This document shows, piece by piece, positions 32,026-44,984 of a DNA stretch of 64,000 nucleotides (position 1 is its first letter; each line of letters begins with the position of its first letter). Where the stretch lies: NCBI GenBank assembly GCA_022453515.1, contig JAJNNY010000007.1, forward strand, positions 124,001 through 188,000, read 5' to 3'. Made by a program: the position numbers and the translations under genes. The stretch is from Astrocystis sublimbata. Lineage: Eukaryota; Ascomycota; Sordariomycetes; Xylariales; Xylariaceae. The notes under the pieces were generated by a model, which did no database searches, was not told the origin of the DNA, and worked only from the letters and a program-made list of their open reading frames with translations.

Positions 32026-34780
32026 TTTGAAGGATCGTCTCATTCGATTGAGGCTTCATGATAAAATTTCCACCCCGTAATCCGTCCTGGGGGTGTTGAT
32101 CGCAAATATATATATATATACATGACAACCTCCCACAGTCATTGAAATGCTAGTTTTTTGAGAATACGGGCAGCCGATTGACTTTGCTAATGTTTGCAAT
32201 CTTGGAGTGGAGGCTTCTCGGTGCCATCATTCCACACATCAGAGTCCCCTCGCAGGGAAACTCCCTACTCAGTGGCCCAGTACTACCTAGACACTGGCCT
32301 GTAGGCAAACTGATATGCTAGACGATATATCGAGATCACTCTCATAAACTATACAGTAGTGCATTCGTCTACAGTACCATATCTGAAGTATTCAAAATCA
32401 CAATGTAGTCATGGTATGGCCTGTTACAATCTGTCATCAGTATGACGGAGGCAATATACATGATGAGGTAGCTTAACTACTAGGTACTCCTGCCACCCTC
32501 CATCCTTGATTACTTGTGCAATCTTCGATGCATAGTTGGGTAAACCATAGAGGTTGTCAATTGTAATTGAGCAAATGGACAATGTAGGCTATACCTATGC
32601 GAACGCTGTAAGCGCTGGAATTGCCTAGACTTTTTGGGATATGGAGGTTAAGTAGGAAGGTAGGGAATAATGATATGACGGACTTCTTTCACACCAGCAA
32701 TGCGTCCGCCTGGCGCTTTCGCATGATCTTCCCAGTTGCTGTGATTCTTACGGGTAAGGTCTGTTTTTCTTCCCTAATGCCGTTTCGGTAACCAACTGGG
32801 CAGGCCACCCCATTTCGCTTTAGCTGATTGGCTATACCTGTCGTAACTTGGGCTCTGGCTTATAGACCCGCACATTCCTACATGCGGGGAAGAGGGTCGA
32901 GGAGGGTGTCGTGGGAGACTGACTTCCTTACCTAAACCTCCGTATTCACAGTCTATTACCTCATTCCCAGTTGACCCTCAGTAAATGTAACCTCCTTACC
33001 TTACGCCTGGTATTTAAAATGTCCTACGTGCATTAGGAAATGGTCTAGATTGCCACACGTCTACATCGATAGTATGTTGATGTAACCCTTTCAACAAACC
33101 GTTCACTTCGTGCCTGTTCTTCAATTGACAAGACATTGTGGAACATGAACATCAACATCAACATGAGTTATTTCATGACTGCCGCAACTTACTCTTGGCC
33201 TCCCTTGGCCGCTTTCTTGACTGTCCGGTGCCTGAGAATATCCCGGCACATCTACCGAGCTGAGCGCCGTCTACTGCGGTCTGGTGCTAGTGGAAACGGT
33301 AGATAATAGCAGCCATTCCGACGCTGGCTTAGCGCCGACAAGAGTTAATCATTTCCGGCGATTCGCACATGTTCGATGCTACGCGGCTATCTAAACCCCA
33401 AGGGAAAAGATGTCGTATCTCAACTCAAGAGCTTGCTTAGTAGGCGAGGTAGGCTCGATAGTCCTGACCTACCATGCGATTTGGAGGCTCTGGACCCAAG
33501 CCTCTTCGAATTTTCTGAGGTGCACAGACATCTGGTGGATTATTGTCGCCTCCTAGACTTTGAGCAATTATTGTAATTGTCTCATGTATAGATGGGGAAA
33601 ATGCTAGGGCTGCCCACGGTGACCGAGCTAGAAGTCCTCGCAGATGGCTAGAATCAGGCCTGCTCGGCCTGCCGAATCGATGCAAGCCTGGTACCTGTAT
33701 CGGCAGGTTGCACCATTCAAGCCATTGAGTAAAACTGCACGACTGGGTTCCGGCAAACACTTGGGCAAGGATGTACCGACGCGTGATGCAGCAGCCACCT
33801 GAGCTCGTCCAATGACTCGGGCACCAACATCTCTCCGCAGCAGCCTGTTTAGCGTCATAGGTCGGTCTGCCTCGGACCATGTTTTGACCATGCTGCTAGC
33901 CGATAAACAAGGATCTCTAGGATAGAAGGAATACCACGCTAGGCTGACGGCACCGATGATGGTCGAGTCGTGAGGGGAAAATCCAGCGAGCCACCTCCTA
34001 TCCTTGACACACACTCCTGCACAGTTGCCGGGTTCTGCCGGGATTGGCTGAACAATGGCTTCGAAGCCAGGCCTGGACAAAGGTGTATGGGTGGGATGAG
34101 GTTGGCTGTGACAATCCATCTCGGAATAGCCTCAAACCGTTTGGTACCATCCTCAGTTGCACATATGTGTCCACGATGAGGTCAACCGAGGAAAACCACA
34201 ATGATATTTTCCGTTGCAAAATAGCGAACCGGTGTTGTGGGAGCACCTTGGCGCCAATAATTTCCCCAGAGCCCCCGCAAACTTCCCCAGCCTTGAGTAA
34301 ATGTTAGCTCAAACGCTTCAGATGAACCTTGAGGTTTCTCTTTCAAATAGTCTTACTGTGACGAAGGAACAGGCGTTCTTAGTTGGCTTGGCCGTGCTTG
34401 GCCAACCCATTACAACGAGCCTCCCGACCTTTGGCGGCCTTGGCGACTTGGCGACTTGGATAGGACTTCTGTAGAAGCACACATTGGCCCTGCATTGGAC
34501 GGCTTGGATGCCAAAACGTTCCACAGTTGCGACCTCGCTTTGCCGAATGCGCAACAGCGAACAATCGGTCACGATGATCCATAGGAAGATGGAGGCGTTT
34601 AGTTGGATATGTCTTTGTATGTCCGTGCGGGGATCTAGAAGCCCGGAACATTTGTAGTTACTTGTATAAGAAGTCTGTTCCCGTCTTTTGCAGCTCAGTC
34701 TGAAGTCATCTTACCTGACACCTCTCCCCCATTTCTCACCTTTCTTGATTTCGGATTACCCCCCTTTGGATAGGAGAGAA
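32026..34780. other. long gene-poor region
   Basis: 2.75 kb between divergent catalase and transporter starts. It contains an (AT)8 run at about 32105-32120 and a short CATCAA repeat near 33150. Open frames near 33376-34650 have no family resemblance, no consistent splice joins and overlap on both strands, so they are not called. Regulatory or relic sequence is possible. Confidence 0.4.
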
Positions 34781-36674
34781 ATGGCCAACTACGAGCCCGC
34801 AGACCCTGTAGCTAAGGGTATTATCCCGACAGCTAAGCAGTCGTGGTCTGACCTTTTCAAGTGGAAGCAGAGGGTCGTTGTTACAAACCATCTTGGCGAA
34901 ACTACAACAGAATGGCAATCTCCAGCCCCTCTCAGAAACCCATTTTCTCTCATGGCCATGCTGAGCGCTAGAGATTGGCTCTACTTTTTCGTGGGCTGGT
35001 TTGCATGGACTGCGGATGCCTTCGACTTCCACGCCCTCTCCATCCAGACTGTGAAGCTATCTAAATACTACGATACCTCCAAGACAGCAATCACTACCGC
35101 CATCACCTTGACGTTACTTCTGCGATCTGTTGGCGCTCTCGTCTTCGGTCTCTTGGGCGATCGTTATGGTCGAAAATGGCCCATGGTGGGCAACTTGATC
35201 ATTCTTGGTATGTAACTTAACTATACCTCACTTGTCCAGTATGCGCAAGCATGAAACCTAATGAAGAATTTAGGGGCTCTCCAAATTGCAACCATTTACG
35301 CTGCTACATTTCAAGAATTCCTCGCCGTCCGGTCTTTATTTGGCCTCTTCATGGGGGGTGTATATGGTAACGCAGTGGCAATGGCATTGGAAAACTGCCC
35401 GTGAGTGACAGCACCTTCTTGATACCGGGACCTGAATCTTACTGGTGCTTTAGAACCGAAGCACGCGGTTTTATGAGCGGTGTCCTACAGCAAGGCTATT
35501 CTTTCGGCTACGTCTTGGTGAGTTCGTTGGAGCCCCTTATAACCCCAACTCCTTTGCCATACGTCACGAGAGTGACTATTGCAAGCCCTCCATGGCAATA
35601 GATGTTGAAATGAGTAAACGAACAGTATTAATTTTGATTTGAATTTAGGCCGCCATCACAAATCTCGGTGTTGGCGCTGCAGTCGAGTCTTGGAAGACCG
35701 TCTTCTGGGTCGGCGCTGGCCTGTCGTTCGGTGCTGGTCTCCTGCGATGCGCCTTCCCCGAGTCTGAACAGTTCATCGAGGCAAAGGCTTCCGGTGCACA
35801 GATCAGTGCCAGCGATTTCTGGGCAGAGACGAAAGATATGGTAGCAAAGGAGTGGCGGCTGTCCGTTTACTGCATCGTGCTGATGACCTGGTTCAACTAC
35901 TACTCGCATACAAGCCAGGACAGTTACACGACCTTCTGCCTCGTCCAGAAGGAGCTGCCTAACGCTGGTGCCACACGAGCTAGTATCCTAATGAAGACGG
36001 GTGCCGTTGTCGGCGGTACCATCATTGGGTATCTATCCCAATGGCTTGGTCGCCGAAGGGCGATCATTGGGGCTGCGCTGTTCAGTGGTGTTCTCATTCC
36101 AGCCTGGATTCTTCCCGAGGGAGAGCGCGCACTCTCAGTCACCGGCTTCTTCATGCAATTCTTCGTCCAGGGCGCATGGGGTGTCATCCCAAGTAAGCCA
36201 TTCACAGAGATCGACCATTTCTCTGACCACCATCGCTAACCATTGATGCAGTTCATCTGAGTGAGCTTGCGCCAGCTGCGTACCGCTCTACGTTCCCAGG
36301 TATTACGTATCAGCTAGGAAACGCGATCAGCTCTCCCAGGTAAGCCGTCCCCACTGCCATGATCACAAACGCTCGTATTGACATCTTATCCTCGCACAAG
36401 CGCACAGATTGTGAATGCTATTTCCGAGTCACACTTTGTTCGCAACAAGGCTGGGGACCTCGTTGACGCCTACGGCCCTACCATGGGTATCGCTACAGCT
36501 ATCATTGTTATCGGCATCATCGTTACTACTGCTTTTGGTCCAGAGAGACGTGGCCGCGAGTTTGAGGGCGGGCCGATAGGTGCAAACATCCACAAAGACG
36601 AGGAGAAGGCTTTCGACACGGCGTCTTTCGACGAGAAGACGACCAACATCGACGAGAAGGAGACTAAAGCTTAA
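34781..36674 (+). CDS. Jen1-type monocarboxylate/dicarboxylate transporter (MFS)
   Basis: Proton symporter for lactate, pyruvate or related carboxylates. Six exons (34781-35207, 35274-35400, 35454-35517, 35649-36192, 36252-36339, 36401-36674) join in frame to 507 residues. The start is ATG 34781 (GAGAAATGGCC). The family signature NXX[S/T]HX[S/T]QDXXXT is present as NYYSHTSQDSYT. FFVGWFAWTADAFDFHALS in the first helix, GDRYGRKWPM in the first cytoplasmic loop, HLSELAPAAYRSTFPGITYQLGN, and the acidic tail rich in Lys/Asp/Glu are all typical of Jen1/JenA/JenB. Family members are usually induced by the substrate and repressed by glucose; the sequence alone does not show this here. Substrate preference cannot be read from sequence by eye. 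Confidence 0.92.
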
Positions 36675-37515
36675 CTATAAATCATCGTGTCATGGATGCC
36701 ATGACTTGACCCCACATACAGAGAGAATGGCCCTTGGCCATCGATGTCATTTTGATGAATTATGTACCCAGCAAGGGATAGATGATACCATATATTATAC
36801 CCAGAATTGAAATAGGTTGCAGTGCTGACGAATCGAGCTACGTCTCCCTGCTCGTATAAAAGAGTTGCCGAACAATGTATCATTGGCCCCTCGGAATTTG
36901 GCATGCGTCCAGATACGTGTGTAAATATTCTAATGCCAACACCAGAACTATATCGCGGCGACATATACCGACTTCTCCGGGCTCAATGGGTCGGTGCTAT
37001 GAGCACAAATACACAGAAAAAGCGAGAAACAACATTGTAGATGGCCCCGATAATACGAAGATGCATTTGCTATTATTGCTCATATCAGCTTGCTCGTTGA
37101 AATCCTCGCGATGATGGTGAAATCGAGTTGACTAAATTGCTGAAGCATCTCCTGAAATCAAGCTGATAGTTGACAATCTCTGCACAGAAGTCAGCAACAT
37201 GCTCCCCTCCACATTATTGAACCCGTAGAATGATCTGACCCGTGCTCAGATTTCTCTGGGGCTCAGTTGCTGGCAAGATTGTTTCTAATATGATACCAAC
37301 AGTCGAATTCTTGGGTAGCCAAATTCAGTTATGACTCAATTTATTCCCAGGACAATCGTCACATGCAGTACTCGGTATAATCTATGATTGCCGCGCCACC
37401 TCTTTCCCACTTATAATGATGTGGCTGCACGCATCTAATGACATTGTGCAACCACTCTAACATTACGCATTATGAATATTTCAAGTCCTAGCATATGGGG
37501 TCGAAATGTGGCAAC
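36675..37515. other. convergent intergenic spacer
   Basis: 3' flanks of the Jen1-type transporter and the GNAT gene. No feature recognised. Confidence 0.4.
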
Positions 37516-38447
37516 TCAAACCGAACTTGGCACCTTCTTTGTTGACGCTGGTCGCCATATCATGCCCCAGCTCGGAACTCCCGAACCCCCCTCCTGCTCA
37601 AGCCCGTCCGGCCCAACTAGCCCTTCCCCCAACGTGAACTTCTCGACATCCTCAAAACCCTGCTTCAGGTACAGAAGCCTCGCATTCGGATTCGAGGCCT
37701 CGAGCCACACGGGTCGGCCATCTCTCTGAGCGAGAGCCTTCACGTGCTCGAGGAGGGTGGCTCCGAGACCTTGGCGCTGGCGATTCGGATCAGTACCGAT
37801 GATGAATAGATACCAGTATTTCTCCTTGCTCGCAAAGGCCTTCTTCTTCACGCGCTTCACAGCTGCGCCGTGTTCAAACAAGACACGCTAGGGAATATTA
37901 GCATCGTCCGCCGGACAGCGTGCGACCACATGGTAACGACAAGCAAGAGAGGCGACGAGCTAACCTTCATACCTATCGATTTCAGCTGTATGGTGAGGGG
38001 TATCAAGCCGGCTTGGATCATGGTAAACGGATTGTCTACTTTCTTTCCGGGAGGCAGCACCACAGCACAGCACCCCCATGACGACAGCTCAAATATGAAG
38101 CCCTTGTTGAGCACACTAGCTTTGCACAGCGATCTGAGGAATACGGGAAGGTAGTTCCTCCGCTCCTCTACCGACAGTGCCCCCATGAAGTATTGGAAAA
38201 CGGGATCGTCGCGGAAAGCGGCCGTGAGAACTGGGAGAGCCTGCTCTATGTATTCTGAGACGAAGGTTGATCGTTAGTCATCGGACGATAGGATGGAAAT
38301 ACGCCTGAACCTACCCGCGCCGCCTTTGGTGATTCTAGCGGCTTGAGATACTGCTGCCCCGTCTGCTGATGTCGATGTCGATGTCGATGTCATGTTATGC
38401 TTGGCAGGTTGAGACACTGCTGTCCCATTCCCCAACGTCAAGGCCAT
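37516..38447 (-). CDS. GNAT-family N-acetyltransferase
   Basis: Three exons (38447-38315, 38254-37965, 37887-37516) join in frame to 264 residues. The first 40 residues are Thr/Ser-rich (a TS dipeptide repeat encoded by GATGTC repeats on the plus strand). The catalytic domain starts at EYIEQALPVLTAAFRDDPVFQYFMG and contains the acetyl-CoA motif A, YLFIIGTDPNRQRQGLGATLLEHV, with RxxGxG. Motif B is VWLEASNPNARLLYLKQGFEDVEKF. This resembles fungal GNAT proteins of unknown substrate. Donors are GTAGGT and GTTAGC. An alternative in-frame start is 38519 if upstream codons are read, but that frame opens without ATG context I trust. Confidence 0.85.
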
Positions 38448-39696
38448 GTTGCGACAAGGGTAAAGAACTCTCTGTTTGAATTGTGATGATCTCTGGGACG
38501 AACGACGATCTTGATGCAACGAAGAATATTGAAGTTATATCCAATTGATGAGGTTCAGGGAGTCGACTCCATTCGGCTGACGGGTCCCGCGGACGAGCGA
38601 CCTGATCCGCGGGTTATAGGGAAGCGAGGCGGAGCAGGATTTTCGACGCAGCTAAGATCTCTTTCGTATAAGTCTTAGGGATTCAGTTCCTGCTAGGGGA
38701 GACAACGACGTGGTCAAATAATGGAGGCTTGCTTTCTGGGTCTCGTCAAGCGACTTCTGGCTTGGTGGCTCTTGCCATTGGAGAAAATAGTATGAAAATG
38801 CTTTTCTGCTCATTGCGACGGAGGAAGCTTGGAAGTAGGTACCTAGGGGTATGTCGATATTTCGGCGAGATATCTCCAGGCTCCACTAGAACGAACTACG
38901 CAGTGGTGAGGCGAGAGACAATAGTTTTGTACTTACTACCTGCAGCTGGTTAGAAAGCGCGTCTACCTAATGCTCCAAAATTGGCATGTGCTAGACGATA
39001 TCGACATCGGTTCCTTCCGTTTCAGCTTGGGGTTACGTAAGCGTAGAACCGGGGCCCGCGTGGCCCGGCCCCTTGCCTACATGTACATAGAGGTAAGAAG
39101 GTACAGGTAGGTAAACTGTGGGTGACGTGCTTGCACACATTGCCGCCTTCATCTGGTGTGCACTAGCACTTTCGGCTGAGAAAGCGCCCGTGGACCTCCC
39201 AAGGTTCCTACATATAAATAAGCAGCGGTTGACTAAGATTGCCATCTCCCCAAGGGACGAAGAAAGAATATAATCCAATATATACGAGCTACGACGAGGT
39301 CTCTCAGTGCTTGTGTTCCATGTCTCATTCCAATTGTTCATCATACCAAGATGCGAATATATCCAATCTATCATGTATAAATCAGTGCGCTGAGGCGGGC
39401 TGTGCTTGTTGTGGTCGTGGTCTCATATTCATAAGTGTAGCCAAGGTTCGTGATATGTAGTCCTCTGTCCCAACTTATCCTCGCACCGAGCTGAACGGAA
39501 CTTAGGTATTCGGCTTTGCTGCTCTCTCAAGCGATCGGTCGCCTATTGAGGCGTATTCGATGCTGACGCAGTTCGGGCTCTTATGCGTTACGCGGCGTAT
39601 TCCGTAAAATGCATGTCGTTCCTCCAGCAGCGAAGGTGTTATATGCTGGGTGCGTTGCGCTTCAGATGTGTGCTTGTGTGCGGCGAGCAGCTCAAG
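38448..39696. other. intergenic region
   Basis: Between tandem minus-strand genes: GNAT promoter and methyltransferase 3' flank. It contains the palindrome-like TAGGTACCTAGG at about 38836. No gene recognised. Confidence 0.4.
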
Positions 39697-41504
39697 CTAG
39701 TGATCTGGCTTGCGCCCGACCACAACACGTTGAGGGTAGTACGCATGGATATGCGGAGAGCGAAGCTCGCGCCTCAGGTGGGCGGCGTATACGGCTATTT
39801 CCTCTCTCGTCCAACCTAGAACTGTGGTCCACATATACATTATGAATCCTAGGCACCCCATTAGCATTGTTCGCAAGGGAGACGTCCAGGTCAACCTACC
39901 TTCTATGTCTTGCTCCAGTGCCAGTCGAGCGTATTGGCCGATCTCTTTATGCTTCATGTCGGCAGGCCAGGGTCCGAGAGTGGTCTGTGTCCGACACCAT
40001 CAGATGAGTCCCTTCTGGTACACTGGGGTTTGGGCACCAACCTTCATGTTATACACTTTGATATCGACGAAGCCTGCGGCTTCCATGGCCTTCACCTGTA
40101 TGTGATCCTCCACCGGTTGGAACGAACGTCCGAATTTCCTTCCCGCCTCCGCAAAAACCCGCCCCCATTGGTCCATGGCAGATCCGTAAGGAACTGTGCC
40201 GTCGTCGCTTTGCATAATAGCCGAAGACTCCTTGGATTCGAAATAACCGCCAGGCTTCAGAGTCTGGTATACTTCTCGGAACAAGGTGTACCAGTTGGGG
40301 ATAGCACCAATCAGCCACCTCATGTGAATATACTCAAAACTATCAGGCGCATATGTCCAAGGTTGTGTGATGTCGTCAATCTCAAATTTCAGATTCGGCG
40401 GGATCCATTGTGGTTGTGACGGTGAGATATCAACTCCAGTTACTTCGATGTGGGGATACTGGTCGGCAAAGTCACTATGACATTTCATCAGCTCGCGGCC
40501 CTCCTGTAGGTCGTCTTTGGAATTATTCACATTGCCCATATGCCTGTTAAGCCCATGTTAGTTCAAGACACACGTGTTTTGGTTGGTCCCGAAAGCTCGG
40601 GTTCCATGGAGGCGACATACCAGTACCACACCCTACATCTAGTGCTTTCTATCGATCAACGTTAGAGACTCGCACACCTCGGGTCCTTATTGACTATCCT
40701 TACCTGCACGTTATCGCCGATGTGAGCCATGGTGAGCCTCCCATCCTGCATCAGTGTGGAAACGTGATGGCTTGAGGCGTGTTAGCATGAGCGCTCGATC
40801 CCGGACAAAAAGCACAAGTACGAATTTGCAGCTTAGACGTACAGAATATCCATCGACTCATCATGCTGAGCATCGTTGGGATTCCTGCAAGGCAGCAAGA
40901 GCGCGTTAACAACCTAGCGACACTGACAGGATACCAGTTTGAGGGATGAGTCGCACCATGACTGTGCATTGCCTCTTTCGCTGTGATACGTGCGGCCATG
41001 CACGGTTCGATACTCGAGTATGCTGGCCGAGAGAGACGCCGTCGAGCTCGCAGCATCTTCCCCATATGCCGAATCGTTGTCATCAAACTCGTTGTCATCA
41101 TCCACGTGCTGGAGACCACATCTCAATCAGCAAAACTATTGCCCCATGACAGGAACAGAGTCCCTTGATCTTACCGGTACTTGGGCCCAATGCGATGCGG
41201 GGAAAACATCGCTCGGATCGCTAGGGGTTGGCTGTGGTAGCGTAGCATGCGCCGGGGTTGGAGTCGCTTGTTGCGACAATGGCTCCTCTGTCGCCGCTCT
41301 TGAAGGCGCGAGGGGTGTCGTCGATCGTGCGGCCGAAGACCCTGCCGTTGCTGTGTCTGTGGAGGTCAGAGCTGGTGTTGGTGTCTTTGCTCTTTCAGCA
41401 GTGGCAGGCTGTGCTGTGGTTGTAGAGGGAGCCTCCGGGTTCGTTGCGGGTGTGGTCTGCCGCGAGTCGCCGGTAGACGGCTGCTGACTGGGCGCTGTCG
41501 CCAT
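39697..41504 (-). CDS. SAM-dependent methyltransferase (TAM/LaeA-like)
   Basis: Nine exons join in frame to 433 residues: 41504-41175, 41108-40957, 40884-40843, 40770-40704, 40648-40621, 40543-40531, 40474-40042, 39984-39900 and 39848-39697. The N-terminal 110 residues are Thr/Pro/Ala/Ser-rich and likely disordered. Then comes the fungal motif [18 protein letters not shown]...[15 protein letters not shown], the SAM motif [21 protein letters not shown], motif [13 protein letters not shown], and the family C-terminus [23 protein letters not shown] and [20 protein letters not shown]. Small fungal methyltransferases of this kind often sit near secondary-metabolite genes, but none is visible here. 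Exon 6 is only 13 nt, required to supply Ile-Trp-Ala of motif I. Exon 2 ends at a weak donor (GTGCGA). Substrate unknown. Confidence 0.85.
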
Positions 41505-43765
41505 GACGTTCGGTGTCCGTGTAGTCTGAGTTGATGCGATGCGATGGGGTCCTGAACATGCGCCGAGGCGATCGAACCCTTCCCACCCCCTGAGAAACGC
41601 AATACCAGTTCGATCTAGAGTTCTGGAATCACAGCTTTCGTGCTGGCGATGGCAAGAAAATCGGGACAATGGCCAGAGCTGGGTGTAGAGGTCTTCGAGG
41701 GAACCACAATTGATCGATCCAAGGACGACGGGTATTCAACTAGTTATAAGTGCGATATACTAAGACTACCCCGTAGCAAATGGGTATTGTCCGTGTCCTG
41801 TGGATCCGCAGGGATCTGCTTCGGTATCGTCATACGGACAAGCAGGCCATGAGCGAATCAGTCTATAAGAAACGAGGTCGAGAATGGAACCCCTCTAGGT
41901 GAAGTGAAGTGACGAAGATGAAGATGAAGATGGAGTCGGTGCTGCGAAGCATAAACTCGCTCGATAAAGCTTTCTTTCAAATCGACACTTCTTACTCTCT
42001 CTACCACGCTAGGCTTGGGTACTACTAGCTTTGTACACATAGTACGTCCGTACATAGGGCATTCTACCCTTCAGCTCATTGTTGGGGGCGTGATGGGCCA
42101 CACTACTCTAGACCCTAAGCTAGACTAATCATGTTGCCCAGCTTTTCTTTTTGTTTCCCAACCCGAGTCACCCTACCAGGCTGCCAGGCTTGCCAGGTTT
42201 ACTGACATGCCATGCAGTAGGTATATTGAATATGTTCTAACCTAGCCTAGCACCAACTCGCGAATCGTTTCCCTGTTCTCCACGGAGGATCACACTTGGG
42301 GCGCCACTGAGCTGTACTAAGGCCCCGAGTCGAGCAAGTGATCTATCACAGAACTGTAGAATAAGCCTACTCAATGTCACGATGGGAGCGATATCGAATT
42401 TGAGATTGCCCCTTTCAATCCTTGCAACAAGAAGACCTATTCTAGAAGGTACGGTGTCGTGGATATGATGCTTTAACTTCACTCTGGCTACAAAAGAAAA
42501 ACCACATTCGAGATCGCCGACCATTGATTGGGCTTAGCACTACGCTACCGTTTTTACCCCAGCGCAGGGTTCTCAAGATGCCGAGGATGCGCCCACGTTG
42601 TCATCGTCGCACTATCCTTGCTGACAGGGCCTCCCAGCATGCCAGCGTCTAAGTGAACCCAGCACGCAAAAAAGCCTGGCATTCTTCAACTGTTCTATCG
42701 ATCTCCGCCCGCATACGTTAGAGGGGCTTTACATGGGCCCGTCTAGATGACCGATCTAATACCGAATCGCCGTTGTATCAGATGGGGGGGAAAGGGGGCC
42801 AAGGGGGCTATTTGCTGGCTTGACTTGCGGTCCTCGGTCCGAGCCTTTGGCGTATCCATCGCCTGGCGCCATTGTCACCTAAGGAATGTGAATGGCGGCA
42901 AAAAGAAAAGGAGGGCAGCTATCTAGCCATCTAGCCAGTCTCGACATTGCTAGGCTATCTGTATAGGTATGTACGAGTATACGAGACAATATATCTTGGT
43001 ATCTACCCTTTACATGAAACTTTTCTCAATGATTGGTGTGCAGATTCAAGTAAAATCAGCTATTAGACAATCGACCAAGTGTTTGCGCCGAACCAGGCGG
43101 GCAAAATTTCTCTAAGTGACACATCAGCTCAAATCAGCCCACCAACGAATACCGCGCTAAACAAAGCGGAGCCCCTATCACCAAATATCCATTACTGTAC
43201 AGAAGCACGACTGAGGCAAGGTTTGATCGCAGAAGTGTATGATGATGCGGTGTCACCGGTTAATGCTGGTAACATAACGGCTCTCTCTTGCTGTGCAGTG
43301 CGTCGTGATGCCTGTTTGTCCTTGATACGATCGACTCCTCGATGCCTAGGATCTTGTGTAACTCTATGTGCATCGGATATGAACTATTGGATGGGTAGTA
43401 GCATCGCTGGATAGGCGCCAGGCCAGGCAGCAGCTGGCTCTGGAAATAGTACTTGTGACTGATCACTTCTATATGAAGATGCATGTCTGAGACTCTGAGA
43501 CCGAATCCAGGAGCAGGTAGCCGTATTATAACCGACATCGACGAGGCTTCGACCGCTATTACCTAGATATATAAATGAACAAACACATCTATGTAGTTGT
43601 GTGGTCATTACATCCAGTCGATCAATCTCAGGCTCCTTCCCTTATTTTAGCTCATCGATTATTATTCATCATCACCTACATTCATGCTTTCACCCCTCGC
43701 GATTGCTGGCGATCATATTCACCGCTTCCTGTGCCCCGACCTCAGCTCGGTCGAATTTTTACGCG
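41505..43765. other. intergenic region with G-rich tract
   Basis: 2.26 kb between divergent starts. A G-rich stretch with three runs of five to seven G lies at 42784-42807. No gene or repeat otherwise recognised. Confidence 0.4.
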
Positions 43766-44464
43766 ATGGAACGTGAACTTCCCCAGCCCAACTATACTAC
43801 GGATGAGGAGTGGCGCTGGCCTTGGTGGAAATTCGATCTGCCGCCGGAGGCGCTCTTCACAACACTACACCAACGCTTCAACACACATTCACTCGCGCTC
43901 CAGGAACCTACGGCTTTCTTAGTCGACGTGCGAGATACGGCCAATCGTTCCGCGACCTGCGAGGAGTTCTACGCTGCCCTCGAGGAGCGAAGACGCCAGC
44001 GCAGGCTTGAGTTGGAAGACGCCTGGATCGATACCGCCACCCGCATCGTCGCATACCCGGGAGTATTCGAAGAGGTCGGCCAACCACAGCGCCGATCTCC
44101 TACTCCGCCAGTCGAGGACGAGGATGATGACAAGGTCGACGAGCACTGGGGCGACTTTCTAGACCTCGTTGGCACCATGTCGTTTGATAGGCTTGTCTGT
44201 TTCTTCGACGGCTTCATTCGCGAACGGCGGAAGCAAAGCATCGAACGCAGTAGACGCACAAGAATCAGGTTGGGCATGGACCCTGATCCCCCAACTCAAT
44301 GTCCGACACAAAACTCCATACACCCTCCGGCTACCCCCCTAGAGACGACAATACCAACCGCAGTCCCTGATACCGATGCTCTGCCTCATCCCACAGATTC
44401 CATCAGCGAGCGGGCTCCTCCTAATGTGCACAACTCGAATGCGGAGATGAGGGGCTTAGTCTAG
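43766..44464 (+). CDS. hypothetical protein, 232 aa
   Basis: An intronless frame from ATG 43766 (the frame is open further upstream without ATG). The N-terminus is Trp/Pro-rich (EEWRWPWWKFDLPPEALF). A charged, probably helical region follows, with CEEFYAALEERRRQRRLELEDAW, then an acidic VEDEDDDKVDEHWGDFLDLV and a basic IRERRKQSIERSRRTRIR. The tail is Pro/Thr-rich and looks disordered. No signal peptide or membrane helix. I do not recognise a family; it may be lineage-specific. Confidence 0.55.
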   Translation: MERELPQPNYTTDEEWRWPWWKFDLPPEALFTTLHQRFNTHSLALQEPTAFLVDVRDTANRSATCEEFYAALEERRRQRRLELEDAWIDTATRIVAYPGVFEEVGQPQRRSPTPPVEDEDDDKVDEHWGDFLDLVGTMSFDRLVCFFDGFIRERRKQSIERSRRTRIRLGMDPDPPTQCPTQNSIHPPATPLETTIPTAVPDTDALPHPTDSISERAPPNVHNSNAEMRGLV

Positions 44465-44984
44465 TCGCTGGTGTCAAGAAATATTCAGTAATGGCGCAGT
44501 GTGTGACGAGACCACCTATTCTCATGATATGCTGTACGCCTCTAGATCTGGGTAAGATCTTGAAGCTCTCAAATGAGGCAGCGACTGTCGGAATACAGGG
44601 TGACAGGGTACCCTAGCCTAAGTTAGCCGTACCGGAGCCATCCGAGGCACTCGAGTCCTTTTTTCGTCTTGCGGGTGGTCTATTTATTTGTGACGGCCTG
44701 CGGCGAGAACCGGTAATCGTTGTATACTTCTGATGATCGCTGCGCAGGCCCACAGGTTTGTGGAGTTTGGAAAGTCATCATTTGATAGTGCTGCTCCTTT
44801 TCCAATTAGGCAATTTAATTGTCGTGGTAAGATTCAATGTAAATGATCATCGCTTAGAGTTATCCTGAGTAAACAGCCCTGCCTAATTGTCACAAAAGTA
44901 CATTCTGATGAGTAGACCGTTCGCTGCTTTGCTCATATAGAACCCAACCTGAGACCTGAGAAACATGCTCCTGAAAATGAAGCA
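44465..44984. other. convergent intergenic spacer
   Basis: 3' flanks of two converging genes. No feature recognised. Confidence 0.4.

Noticed and set aside
32105..32120. AT run as part of a centromere or transposon
   Set aside because: Only eight dinucleotide units, a common simple repeat; no terminal repeats or transposase nearby.
33376..34651. Cluster of short ORFs on both strands
   Set aside because: Frames overlap in antisense, lack family features and have no plausible exon structure.
40000..40539. Methyltransferase starting at the ATG at 40539
   Set aside because: That ATG lies in the 13-nt exon and intron 6; the SAM motif I lies upstream and the spliced model reads through it in frame.
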